This document shows, piece after piece, positions 6,631-14,386 of a stretch of DNA of 14,897 bases (the stretch's first letter is position 1; every line of letters starts with the position of its first letter). The translations under genes were made by a program, and so were the position numbers. Under the pieces are notes generated by a model, which was not told the origin of the DNA, ran no database searches, and saw only the letters and a list, made by a program, of their open reading frames with translations. This DNA is from a bacterium (GTDB lineage: Bacteria; Actinomycetota; Acidimicrobiia; Acidimicrobiales; CATQHL01), in the NCBI GenBank assembly GCA_026713745.1, contig JAPONU010000110.1:1-14897 (forward strand). Direction: 5' to 3'.

Positions 6631-8870
6631 TGGGTATTGGGAGTCTCTTCGGGCGCGGCCGGAAGTCCCAGCCTGGCGCCGGACACGGCGAGTCGCCGTT
6701 GGCTCCATCCCACGGGTCGCAGCCAGCACCGTCGACAGTGCGGTCGCAGCGGGGTACTGCGACGTGGGTTCCCTCCGGTGGGACCATCGTCGTCGATGGC
6801 CGCTCGATCCCTGGGGGGATGTTCTACGTCGGCAGTGGCGCCAGTTCGGTGGACGGGCAGCAGATCGAGCCCTGTCTCATTGACCCGCGTCTTCCGGTTG
6901 CCTGGAAGAGACCTGACCTGGCGGGCAGCACGATGGGCTACTGGCCGTCGTATGACCGTTTGGACAAGCGGGCCCGGGCCGCATACCTGAGGTGGCTGAT
7001 GGAAGGCCGCCGGAGCGGGTCGGCCTATATCGGTTATGTGTTCTTGTTCTTCTACGGGCTGGAACGGCGGCTGCTCATCGATCACGGCGCCGGCCTCGAC
7101 CATCCTGAGGTTGCGATGCTCGTCGACGAGATCGAGGGTCTACTCGGCGTCTACGGCGACAACCGTTCGTTCTCGGGGTACGCCGGCAGCCTGCTCGAAT
7201 TCGTCGAAGCGTTGCGGTCGGTCAACGCCGACTTGCAGCCCGTCCTGTGGGATCCGGACCACGGGAGCTGGGAAGTTCCAGCAGCCGTGCGCATCGGTGT
7301 CGGGAAGCTCGTTGCCGAAGGGGCGAGGCTTCCGGCAGAGTGGGCGCTCAGTTACCTTCGCTATCACCCCGAGGTTTACCTACGGACGGCGGCGGTGCGC
7401 TGTCTGTCCGAGTTCGACGAGTTGTTCGTGATGCGTTACCGCTCCCGATTCGGTGACGGGATCAAAGTGCGCAAGCCGGCCAAGACGCTCGAGTTCGTAT
7501 ATCGCCCGGCGTCAGGTGGGTTCGTCGGCTCGGCGACCCGCAAGGTGAAGGACATCCCGGACATCACGTCGGTTGTCGGTCCGCTCAACAAGCTGAAGGA
7601 CCTTGCCGAGGAGTGCACCGACGAACTCGACTCGTACAGCAGGCTCCTCGGGCGTCGTCCCGCCGAGGCCGGGACGGCCGCAGCCATCGCCTTGCTGCCT
7701 GACGACCTGCTCGCCGGCCACGGCGGTCCGGTCTTCGAAGGTATGCGCTCTTGGACGATGCAGATGCTGGCCGGCAAGGTGAGCGTCGTGGTCCCGCTGG
7801 ATGAAGTCGTGCGAGAGTGGTCACCGGGCCGCACCGAGAAGCTCGCGAAGCGGGACGCCGTGTCCTTGGCATCGTTGCTGGGGAAGATTGGCGTCGGGAT
7901 CGAACCCGACGTCCGTTTCGGTGCTTCAACCCCGAAGCCAGGGTCGGACGCGGTGCTGTTTCCGCTACCCGAAGAAGCGGCGGCGGCCCCGTCGCCGGAG
8001 TACACCGCCGCGATGTCACTCGTTCATCTGACAGCGGTTGTCGCGGCAGCGGACGGGCTGATCAGTCCTGCCGAGCAGCAGCACCTCGCCGCGCACGCTG
8101 AGCAGGTCCTCGGGCTCGACGCGGCCGAACGCGTGCGGCTGGAGGCACACCTTGAGTTCCTCGCGACCGGCAAGCTCGGGATGGCCGGCACGAAGCGCAG
8201 GGTGGAGGCGCTGCCCGCGGAGGAACGGGCCGCGGTCGGCAGGTTCCTCATCGACGTTGCCGCTGCGGACGGGGTCGTCAGTCCCGAGGAGATCAGCACG
8301 CTGACGAAGGTGTTCGGGCACCTCAGCCTCGACGAAGCCGACGTGTACCGCCAAGTGCACGCGCTCGGCACTGGGGAGACAGGACCTGTCACCGTCCGCA
8401 AAGCACAGCCCGCCACGCGCTGGGCCGTGCCCGAACCGGTTGCCGACGCACCACAACCGGCCGCTGTGGTACTCGACCCGGCGAAAGTGAAGGCCCGCCT
8501 CGCCGAGACCGCCCGCGTCACCGCGCTTCTGACCGACATCTTCGCCGAGGACGACGATCCCGCAACCGCCCCACCACCAGGCCGAGACACCGAGGCTTCG
8601 GCGCCCGAGCCACTAGGGGATGGCCCCGCGGTGGCATTGAGAATCGACGGTCTCGACTCGGCACACTCGGCGCTCGCAGCCGCTCTCACCGGCCGACAAG
8701 AGTGGAATCGCAGCGACATCGAAGAACTCGCTCACTCCCTGGGGCTACCGCTCCTCGAAGGAGCCTTCGATGTCATCAACGAAGCGGCCATCGACGCCTG
8801 CGGTGAACCGCTCGTCGAGGGCGACGACCCGGTCGGATTGAACGCCTACGCCCTCGAGGAACTGCTCTGA
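6630..8870 (+). CDS. TerB-N / TerB / TerB-C domain protein
   Basis: A 746-residue protein with three parts. A low-complexity start (1-45) leads to a TerB-N domain (about 50-280) with the family hallmarks IPGGMFYVG, EPCLIDPRLPV, GYWPSYD and YIGYVFLFFYGLERRLL. A TerB domain (about 460-580) holds two related acidic motifs, AAADGLISPAEQ and AAADGVVSPEE, the TerB metal-site signature. A TerB-C-like domain (about 615-745) follows a Pro/Ala-rich linker. Comparative genomics has linked such proteins to ATPases and helicases in predicted DNA-processing stress or defence complexes; biochemical function is unknown. An ATG at 6597 (11 codons upstream) is also open, but its AGGA is too close; I prefer 6630 because of the TGATG coupling. 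The stop overlaps the next gene (TGATG at 8868-8872), so both proteins are probably made together. Confidence 0.85.
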   Translation: MGIGSLFGRGRKSQPGAGHGESPLAPSHGSQPAPSTVRSQRGTATWVPSGGTIVVDGRSIPGGMFYVGSGASSVDGQQIEPCLIDPRLPVAWKRPDLAGSTMGYWPSYDRLDKRARAAYLRWLMEGRRSGSAYIGYVFLFFYGLERRLLIDHGAGLDHPEVAMLVDEIEGLLGVYGDNRSFSGYAGSLLEFVEALRSVNADLQPVLWDPDHGSWEVPAAVRIGVGKLVAEGARLPAEWALSYLRYHPEVYLRTAAVRCLSEFDELFVMRYRSRFGDGIKVRKPAKTLEFVYRPASGGFVGSATRKVKDIPDITSVVGPLNKLKDLAEECTDELDSYSRLLGRRPAEAGTAAAIALLPDDLLAGHGGPVFEGMRSWTMQMLAGKVSVVVPLDEVVREWSPGRTEKLAKRDAVSLASLLGKIGVGIEPDVRFGASTPKPGSDAVLFPLPEEAAAAPSPEYTAAMSLVHLTAVVAAADGLISPAEQQHLAAHAEQVLGLDAAERVRLEAHLEFLATGKLGMAGTKRRVEALPAEERAAVGRFLIDVAAADGVVSPEEISTLTKVFGHLSLDEADVYRQVHALGTGETGPVTVRKAQPATRWAVPEPVADAPQPAAVVLDPAKVKARLAETARVTALLTDIFAEDDDPATAPPPGRDTEASAPEPLGDGPAVALRIDGLDSAHSALAAALTGRQEWNRSDIEELAHSLGLPLLEGAFDVINEAAIDACGEPLVEGDDPVGLNAYALEELL

Positions 8871-10276
8871 TGCCTCCCAACGCCGCGAGCGAACGCATCC
8901 GTCCCCGCGATCGCGACGCCATCATCCAGTCGTTACGCGCCGGCGTCGTACCCCGTTTCGGCCAACAGCACATCCAGGTCGGGCGCGCCAACGAAGTCAC
9001 TGCGCTCGTCACAGACATCGACCGCATCGCCGATGGCGGATCCGCGATCCGGTTCGCCATCGGCGAGTACGGGGCCGGGAAGTCGTTCTTCCTGAACCTC
9101 GTACGCTCAATCGCGCTCGAGCGCAAACTCGTGACCGCTCACGCCGACCTCTCACCCGACCGGCGCCTGCGAGCAACCGGTGGCCAGGCTCGCAGCCTGT
9201 ACGCCGAACTAATGCGGAACCTCTCGACACGAGCAAAGCCCGACGGAGGCGCAATGCCGTCAGTCGTGGAGCGGTTCATCACCGCAAGCCTCAACGCCGC
9301 CCGCTCCAGGGGTGTCGGCCCGGAAGTCGTGATCCGCGAACGACTCGTAGAACTCCAAGAACTCACCGGGGGCTACGACTTTGCCGATGTCATCGCGACG
9401 TACTGGCATGCCCATGACACAGGCAACGAGCAGGCCAAAGCCGACGTGGTGCGCTGGCTGCGCGGGGAGTACTCGACTCGCACCGACGCGCGCGCGGCTC
9501 TCGGCGTGCGCACCATCATCGATGACGGCAGCTTCTACGACCACCTCAAACTGCTCGCGCGGTTCGTGCGCCTCGCTGGGTTCTCCGGCCTGCTCGTCTG
9601 CCTCGATGAGATGGTCAACCTGTACAAGCTCTCGAACACGCAGGCCCGAAACTCGAACTACGAGCAAGTACTACGCATCCTGAACGACTGCTTGCAAGGC
9701 ACTGCCGCAGGGCTGGGGTTCGTGCTCGGCGGAACCCCCGACATGCTGCTCGACACCCGCCGTGGTCTGTATTCGTACTCGGCGCTGCAGTCACGTCTCG
9801 CCGAGAACACGTTCGCCACCGGAGGGCTCGTCGACTACTCCGGACCGGTATTGCGACTCGCCAACCTGTCGCCGGAAGACATGTACGTGCTCCTCACGAA
9901 ACTCCGCCACGTCTTCGCTGCCGGCGATCCGAGCGCCTACCTCGTCCCGGACGAGGCGCTGAGCGCGTTCATGAACCACTGCTCATCAAAAGTCGGCGAC
10001 GCCTACTTCCGCACACCGCGCACCACCATCAAGGAATTCGTGAACCTCCTTTCCGTGCTCGACCAGAACCCAGGAGTGAACTGGTCCGACATGATCGAAC
10101 GCGTCGAGATCGGACTCGAGACAAACCCAGATCTCGAACCGCTCGACGACGACAGCGAGAGCCCCGCACCACCGGCGACTCCGGGCACGACCCCCACCGA
10201 TGCGTCACTGCCCGCATCGGGCGCTCCACCACCGCCCCATCCTGTCGATGATGAACTCACCCGCTTCCGGCTCTGA
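8870..10276 (+). CDS. BrxD-like P-loop ATPase (DUF2791)
   Basis: A 468-residue ATP-binding protein of the DUF2791/BrxD group, found in type 2 BREX and other defence loci and predicted to act on DNA with a partner helicase. Seen: an N-terminal IIQSLRAGVVPRFGQQHIQVGR segment leading into Walker A GEYGAGKS at 65-72, Walker B LLVCLDE at 241-247 (D246, E247), a sensor-like VLGGTPD near 285-291, and a downstream SRLAEN with a candidate Arg finger at R309. The last 50 residues are a Pro/Ser/Thr/Asp-rich tail, probably disordered. Its ATG shares one base with the terB-domain stop, showing tight coupling. The helicase starts 32 bases later. All key ATPase residues are present. BrxD is a homology label only, as no core BREX gene is in the window. 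Confidence 0.85.
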   Translation: MPPNAASERIRPRDRDAIIQSLRAGVVPRFGQQHIQVGRANEVTALVTDIDRIADGGSAIRFAIGEYGAGKSFFLNLVRSIALERKLVTAHADLSPDRRLRATGGQARSLYAELMRNLSTRAKPDGGAMPSVVERFITASLNAARSRGVGPEVVIRERLVELQELTGGYDFADVIATYWHAHDTGNEQAKADVVRWLRGEYSTRTDARAALGVRTIIDDGSFYDHLKLLARFVRLAGFSGLLVCLDEMVNLYKLSNTQARNSNYEQVLRILNDCLQGTAAGLGFVLGGTPDMLLDTRRGLYSYSALQSRLAENTFATGGLVDYSGPVLRLANLSPEDMYVLLTKLRHVFAAGDPSAYLVPDEALSAFMNHCSSKVGDAYFRTPRTTIKEFVNLLSVLDQNPGVNWSDMIERVEIGLETNPDLEPLDDDSESPAPPATPGTTPTDASLPASGAPPPPHPVDDELTRFRL

Positions 10277-10308
10277 TCCCGGCCGACCACTGATCGGCGG
10301 CCACGACG

Positions 10309-12642
10309 GTGACAAACCCGCCGACCTCGCCCTCTGATCCGACTGCATCATCGGCGTTCACGCGCCTTCATCCACGGATGCAGCGTTGGATCCACGACCA
10401 AGGGTGGACATCACTCCACGATGCCCAGGAACGCGCCATCGGCCCGATCCTCGACGGCGCCCGCGACGTCATCATCGCCGCGGCGATCGCCGCCGGGAAG
10501 ACCGAGGCAGCATTCCTCCCAATCCTCTCGACGCTCGCAACCGGCGCCGAAACGACCACACCCGCCCGGCGGGACCCGTGGAAAGCCCACGATCCGTGGG
10601 CAGAGCCGGAGACCGCGGAATCTCACGGCGTGCAGGCGCTGTACCTGTCGCCGCTGAAAGCGCTGATCAACGACCAGTACCAGCGCCTCGAAGAACTTTG
10701 CGAACGAGCGGGCATCGCCGTGCATCGCTGGCATGGAGACGTCTCAAGCTCCGCGAAGCACAAAGCGCTCTCGGAGCCGTCAGGTGTCCTCCTGATCACC
10801 CCGGAGTCACTGGAGGCAATGTTCGTGCTCCGCGGAACCCTGGTGCCGGGCCTCTTCGGAGCGTTGCGATACATCGTGATCGACGAACTGCACTCTTTCC
10901 TCGCGACGCCGCGAGGCGCGCAACTGCAGTCGCTGATGAACCGAGTCGACCTCGCAATTCGACGCAGGCCGCCGCGCATCGGGCTGTCCGCGACCCTTGG
11001 CGACATGGCGCGCGCTGCACTCTTCCTTCGCCCGACCGAACCAGAGAAGGTCGTGCTCATCAAATCCGATTCCGACGGCCAAGAGATTCAACTGCAACTC
11101 CGTGGCTACGTCTCGACTCCGCCGCGGACGTCCACGAGCGACGCGCCCCTTTCCGCTCAGGCCAGCCGCGACACGCGAGACGAGGAATCAACCTCTGGGG
11201 ATCAGACAGGGATCGCCGACCATCTGTTCCGGACTCTCCGCGGCCAGGACAACCTCGTGTTCGCGAACGCCCGCCGCGACGTCGAGACCTATGCAGACTT
11301 GCTCGCCCGCCGCTGCGAGAGCGAACGAGTACCCAACGAGTTCTGGCCACACCACGGCAACCTCTCCAAGAACGTGCGCGAGTCCGTCGAGGAACAACTC
11401 AAGGACACCACCCGGCCGGCGACCGCGGTATGCACGTCGACGCTCGAGTTGGGCATCGACATTGGGTCGGTTACAAGCGTCGCCCAGGTCGGACCGCCAC
11501 CATCGGTCGCTGCGCTCCGTCAGCGACTGGGGCGATCAGGTCGCCGCGACGATCCGGCCGTGCTGCGCCTCTATGTCAGCGAGAAACAGCTCGACGAGCG
11601 GGCAGGACCCGTCGACGAACTGCGCTGCGCCGTCGTGCGCGCCACCGCCATGGTGCGTCTCATGCTCGACAGGTGGCTCGAGACCCCCGACGATCCCGGG
11701 TTCAACTACTCGACGCTGGTCCAACAGATCATGTCGACGATCGCTCAGCACGGCGGCGCCACCGCCGCCGATCTACATCGCGCGCTTCGCGGACCGGGAC
11801 CTTTCCAACTCGTCGACCGGACACGGTTCGTGCGCCTCCTGCGAGCGATGGCCGCCCAAGACCTGCTGGTCCAAGCCTCCGACGGGCTGCTCCTACACGG
11901 AGAGACAGGCGAACGCCACGTCAACCACTACAGCTTCTACACCGCGTTCCAGACAGCGGAGGAATGGCGACTCGTGACCCGAGGCAAGACTCTCGGCACG
12001 ATTCCGATCCACCAGCCGCTCTACGAAGGAGTACTACTGATCTTTGCCGGCAAACGCTGGAAGGTCACCAGCATCGACACCTCGGCCCGCATCGTCGAGC
12101 TCGAACGATCCAGCGGCGGCAACCCGCCACAATTCGCTAGCTCTCCCGCCGCAACGTCGGATCGTGTGCGGACGGAGATGGTCGCCGTCTACCAGAGCAC
12201 CGACACCCCACCGTGGCTCAACACGAACGCACGCATCCTGCTCGCCGAAGCTCGAAGCGCGTACAACCGACTCGGGCTGCGCAACACGACCATTCTCGCT
12301 GACGACGCGGGCGTGCTGCTGTTCCCATGGACCGGCGACCGCGCCCTCTTCACGGCAACAATCGCGCTACTCGGCGAAGGCCTCGAGGCGAGCGTCGAGG
12401 GCCCTGCAATTCAGATACTCGGCACTGCTGTCGACGAAGTCGGTGCGACATTCCGCCGACTTCTCGCCGAGGAGCCACCGCCGCCCCATGAACTAGCCGC
12501 GCTCGTCAGTAACCGGCACATTGACAAGTGGGACTGGGTGCTCGATGACACACTCGCCTGCGAGTCAGCAGGCGCCCGACTCCTCGACGTCGACGGGGCT
12601 TGGAGACTCTTCGCCAAGGTTGCACCTGACCTCATAGTTTGA
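10309..12642 (+). CDS. Lhr-like DEAD/DEAH-box helicase (superfamily 2)
   Basis: A 777-residue SF2 helicase. Seen: a Q-like entry (QGWTSLHDAQ), motif I AAGKTE with K64, YLSPLKALIND (motif Ia), TPESLE (motif Ib), a DELH box at 192-195, SAT at 227-229, and on the second RecA lobe STLELGIDIG (motif V) and QRLGRSGRR at 405-413 (motif VI). These resemble Lhr (COG1201), the group that also includes BrxHI of type 2 BREX. The C-terminal half (about 430-777) is Lhr-like winged-helix and accessory sequence, shorter than full-length Lhr. Motif I is preceded by AAAIA rather than the usual APTGS. Two polar stretches (about 78-106 and 268-300) look like linker insertions. The GTG start follows brxD by 32 bases and keeps the conserved LHPR entry; a weak GGCGG precedes it. 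Likely translocates on DNA with the BrxD-like ATPase. Confidence 0.87.
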   Translation: MTNPPTSPSDPTASSAFTRLHPRMQRWIHDQGWTSLHDAQERAIGPILDGARDVIIAAAIAAGKTEAAFLPILSTLATGAETTTPARRDPWKAHDPWAEPETAESHGVQALYLSPLKALINDQYQRLEELCERAGIAVHRWHGDVSSSAKHKALSEPSGVLLITPESLEAMFVLRGTLVPGLFGALRYIVIDELHSFLATPRGAQLQSLMNRVDLAIRRRPPRIGLSATLGDMARAALFLRPTEPEKVVLIKSDSDGQEIQLQLRGYVSTPPRTSTSDAPLSAQASRDTRDEESTSGDQTGIADHLFRTLRGQDNLVFANARRDVETYADLLARRCESERVPNEFWPHHGNLSKNVRESVEEQLKDTTRPATAVCTSTLELGIDIGSVTSVAQVGPPPSVAALRQRLGRSGRRDDPAVLRLYVSEKQLDERAGPVDELRCAVVRATAMVRLMLDRWLETPDDPGFNYSTLVQQIMSTIAQHGGATAADLHRALRGPGPFQLVDRTRFVRLLRAMAAQDLLVQASDGLLLHGETGERHVNHYSFYTAFQTAEEWRLVTRGKTLGTIPIHQPLYEGVLLIFAGKRWKVTSIDTSARIVELERSSGGNPPQFASSPAATSDRVRTEMVAVYQSTDTPPWLNTNARILLAEARSAYNRLGLRNTTILADDAGVLLFPWTGDRALFTATIALLGEGLEASVEGPAIQILGTAVDEVGATFRRLLAEEPPPPHELAALVSNRHIDKWDWVLDDTLACESAGARLLDVDGAWRLFAKVAPDLIV

Positions 12643-12681
12643 CGATTCTCGCCTGCTCTCACCGCCAACCAACGAGAATTG
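12643..12681. terminator. Inverted repeat just after the helicase stop
   Basis: Arms at 12643-12651 and 12673-12681 (core ATTCTCG and CGAGAAT, eight of nine positions pairing) enclose 21 bases, directly after the helicase TGA. There is no T-run, so this may be a weak actinobacterial-style terminator, an operator for the downstream gene, or chance. Confidence 0.25.
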
Positions 12682-12861
12682 CTCTCAACAGGTCGCGGTT
12701 GCTGTGCCGCCAGCTTCGTCTATCGCGAAGCACCTTCGGGTACCACAACTACAAGAACCGCCGAACCCGACGGCGGAACGCCATCGCCTTGCAAGTCGAC
12801 CCCGCGAAACCCAGGACAGACCACTACTGCCTCGCGATAGCGCTGGATAGTCTCCAGCCCC

Positions 12862-13521
12862 GTGAACCGACCGGGTCCTGACGGTCGCACCGCTGCGTCG
12901 CTGATCGAGGGCTTCCTTCGGTCCAATCCTCGCGGCGAGTTGTTCGTGGCGGTGGGATACGCCAGTGTCGCCGGCATCGCCTGGTTGGCCGAACGGGCCG
13001 GCGACCGTCCGGTCACCTTGCTCATCGGCCACGTGCGGCGCAACCACTTCGCGGAGATGTCGGAGGAGGATCGCGACACGGCGATCGGGTTCCTGCGCCG
13101 CGGCGACGTGCAGGTCCTCACGTGGTACCAGAGGCGCCGAGACGACCGCCCCGCTTGTGAGGCGCACCTCAAGGTCTGGGCCGTCATGGCCGAGAGCCCC
13201 CGCCGTCGCGGACGCCCCGACACAGTCGAGGCGGCGCTGGTCGGCTCGGGCAATCTGACCAAGGCCGGGCTGTTCCACAACGAGGAGGCGTTCGCGCACG
13301 CCGCAGGCGACGACCTACAGCGCATCGGCGCGCAACTGGAACGGCTGCGCTCCCACCAGTGGAGGCGCGACGACAAGATCCTCGAGTACATCGAGCCCGA
13401 GCCAAGAGCGGTAGCCGAACGACCCGGCTGCCTGGCCTCGCTACTGCCTGGCGTCGTCGCCGCAACCTTCACCGCAACGGCGCGGGCCTTGGGCAGCTCC
13501 CGCAGGATCGTGACGAGATAG
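12862..13521 (+). CDS. Phospholipase D-like (single HKD) nuclease-type protein
   Basis: A 219-residue protein with one PLD-like motif: H102-L-K104 (AHLKVW), then GSGNLTKAG at 128-136 followed by N140-E141. This is the H-x-K ... G-S-x-N ... E pattern of single-domain PLD enzymes, which act as dimers and are often nucleases in restriction and defence loci. The N-terminal part (FVAVGYASVAGIAWLAE, VTLLIGHVRR) fits the first half of the fold. The last 35 residues after about 185 are not recognised and could be a replaced end next to the damaged region that follows. The GTG start has no Shine-Dalgarno, but TAGTCT at 12848-12853 could be a -10 for a nearly leaderless transcript. It lies 219 bases after the helicase, so it may be a separate unit or an effector of the cassette. 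Substrate unknown. Confidence 0.7.
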   Translation: MNRPGPDGRTAASLIEGFLRSNPRGELFVAVGYASVAGIAWLAERAGDRPVTLLIGHVRRNHFAEMSEEDRDTAIGFLRRGDVQVLTWYQRRRDDRPACEAHLKVWAVMAESPRRRGRPDTVEAALVGSGNLTKAGLFHNEEAFAHAAGDDLQRIGAQLERLRSHQWRRDDKILEYIEPEPRAVAERPGCLASLLPGVVAATFTATARALGSSRRIVTR

Positions 13522-13561
13522 TCCCTCTCAAACTGAGAAAGGGCTGCCGCGGAGGACGACA

Positions 13562-14309
13562 ATGGACACCACAGACTGGTCTGCGTGCGATTCGGGTCGA
13601 TCGTTCGCCGCGATCGACTTCGAGACCGCCACAAGCCAGCGCAGTTCGGCCTGCGCCGTCGGGGTGGTCATCTTCAACCAGGGCTCCCCCGTCGACACGC
13701 GCAGACTGCTCATTCGCCCGCCCGGGAACCGCTACGACCCCTTCAATACGGCTCTGCACGGAATCGGCCCCGCCGACACCGGGGACAGTCCCCCGTTCCC
13801 CGAGGTCTGGGACCACCACCCATCCCGAACTCCTCGCCCGGCACGGATACCGTCTCGGCCGCTGCGATCCGAGCGCCTACCGCCCGTACTCCAACGCCCA
13901 CCCGTCAGCTCGAGGATCCTCACGCTCGTTCAGCGCCAAGGACTTCACTCCCCGCGCCGAGCCCGACCCCGACGGTCTGCTGTACGCCACCAAGATCGCC
14001 TTCACCGGCACCCTGGAGTGCATGCCCCGACGCGAAGCATTCCAAGCAGCAGTAGACGCCGGAGCCGCGCCCACCGGATCAGTCAGCAAACGCACCGACT
14101 ATCTCGTCGCCGGCACAATCGACCTGCGCAGAGTCGGCGAAACCGGGCTGAGCGGCAAGCACCGCAAGGCCCTCGATCTCGTCACCGGAGGAAGCCAGAT
14201 CCAAGTCATCGACGAAGACCAATTCGTTTGCCTCCTCGCCGGAACAGTCACCCACGACTCCCCAGACCCAACTCCCGAAGGCGAGAACCGACGCCCCACC
14301 ACGACCTGA
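13562..14309 (+). pseudogene. DnaQ-like 3'-5' exonuclease with BRCT domain, disrupted by internal deletion and frameshift
   Basis: The ATG at 13562 has GGAGGA five bases upstream. The first 85 or so residues are the start of a DEDD exonuclease: Exo I AAIDFETA (D19, E21), SSACAVGVV, LIRPPGNRYDPFN and HGI. After FPEVWD, near 13813-13827, homology continues only in the +1 frame, as ELLARHGYRLGR, a linker with FSAKDFTP, and a BRCT domain (FTGTLECMPRREAFQ to VIDEDQFVCLL) ending at 14309. About 100 residues are missing at the joint, including the expected Exo II (AHNASFD-like) and Exo III (HHDA-like) motifs, so the exonuclease cannot be active. An unframeshifted read ends at 14359. In intact form such proteins are predicted DNA-repair or proofreading-type exonucleases. 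A recent deletion is likely, since both halves are well preserved. A sequencing error cannot explain the missing motifs. Confidence 0.8.
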
Positions 14310-14386
14310 GATCAAGCAGGGAGACAGCTCGAAACCCGAGGCGTATCACTGCGCGATAACCGGGGAGGTTCAATCGGCGCCGCCGG

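Noticed and set aside
6089..7103. Minus-strand frames of 232 and 321 codons covering the intergenic region and the start of the TerB gene.
   Set aside because: They are Arg/Pro/Ala-rich and overlap the strongly supported TerB-N domain on the other strand.
10386..12140. A 584-codon plus-strand frame inside the helicase gene.
   Set aside because: It is an Arg/Pro-rich shifted frame of the Lhr-like helicase, which carries all the helicase motifs.
12685..13634. Minus-strand frames opposite the PLD-like gene, one containing FERDYLVTILREL, which recalls Fis-type regulator C-termini.
   Set aside because: The match is short and the rest of the frame is low-complexity. The plus strand carries the HxK and GSxNLT motifs, so this is most likely a chance antisense reading.
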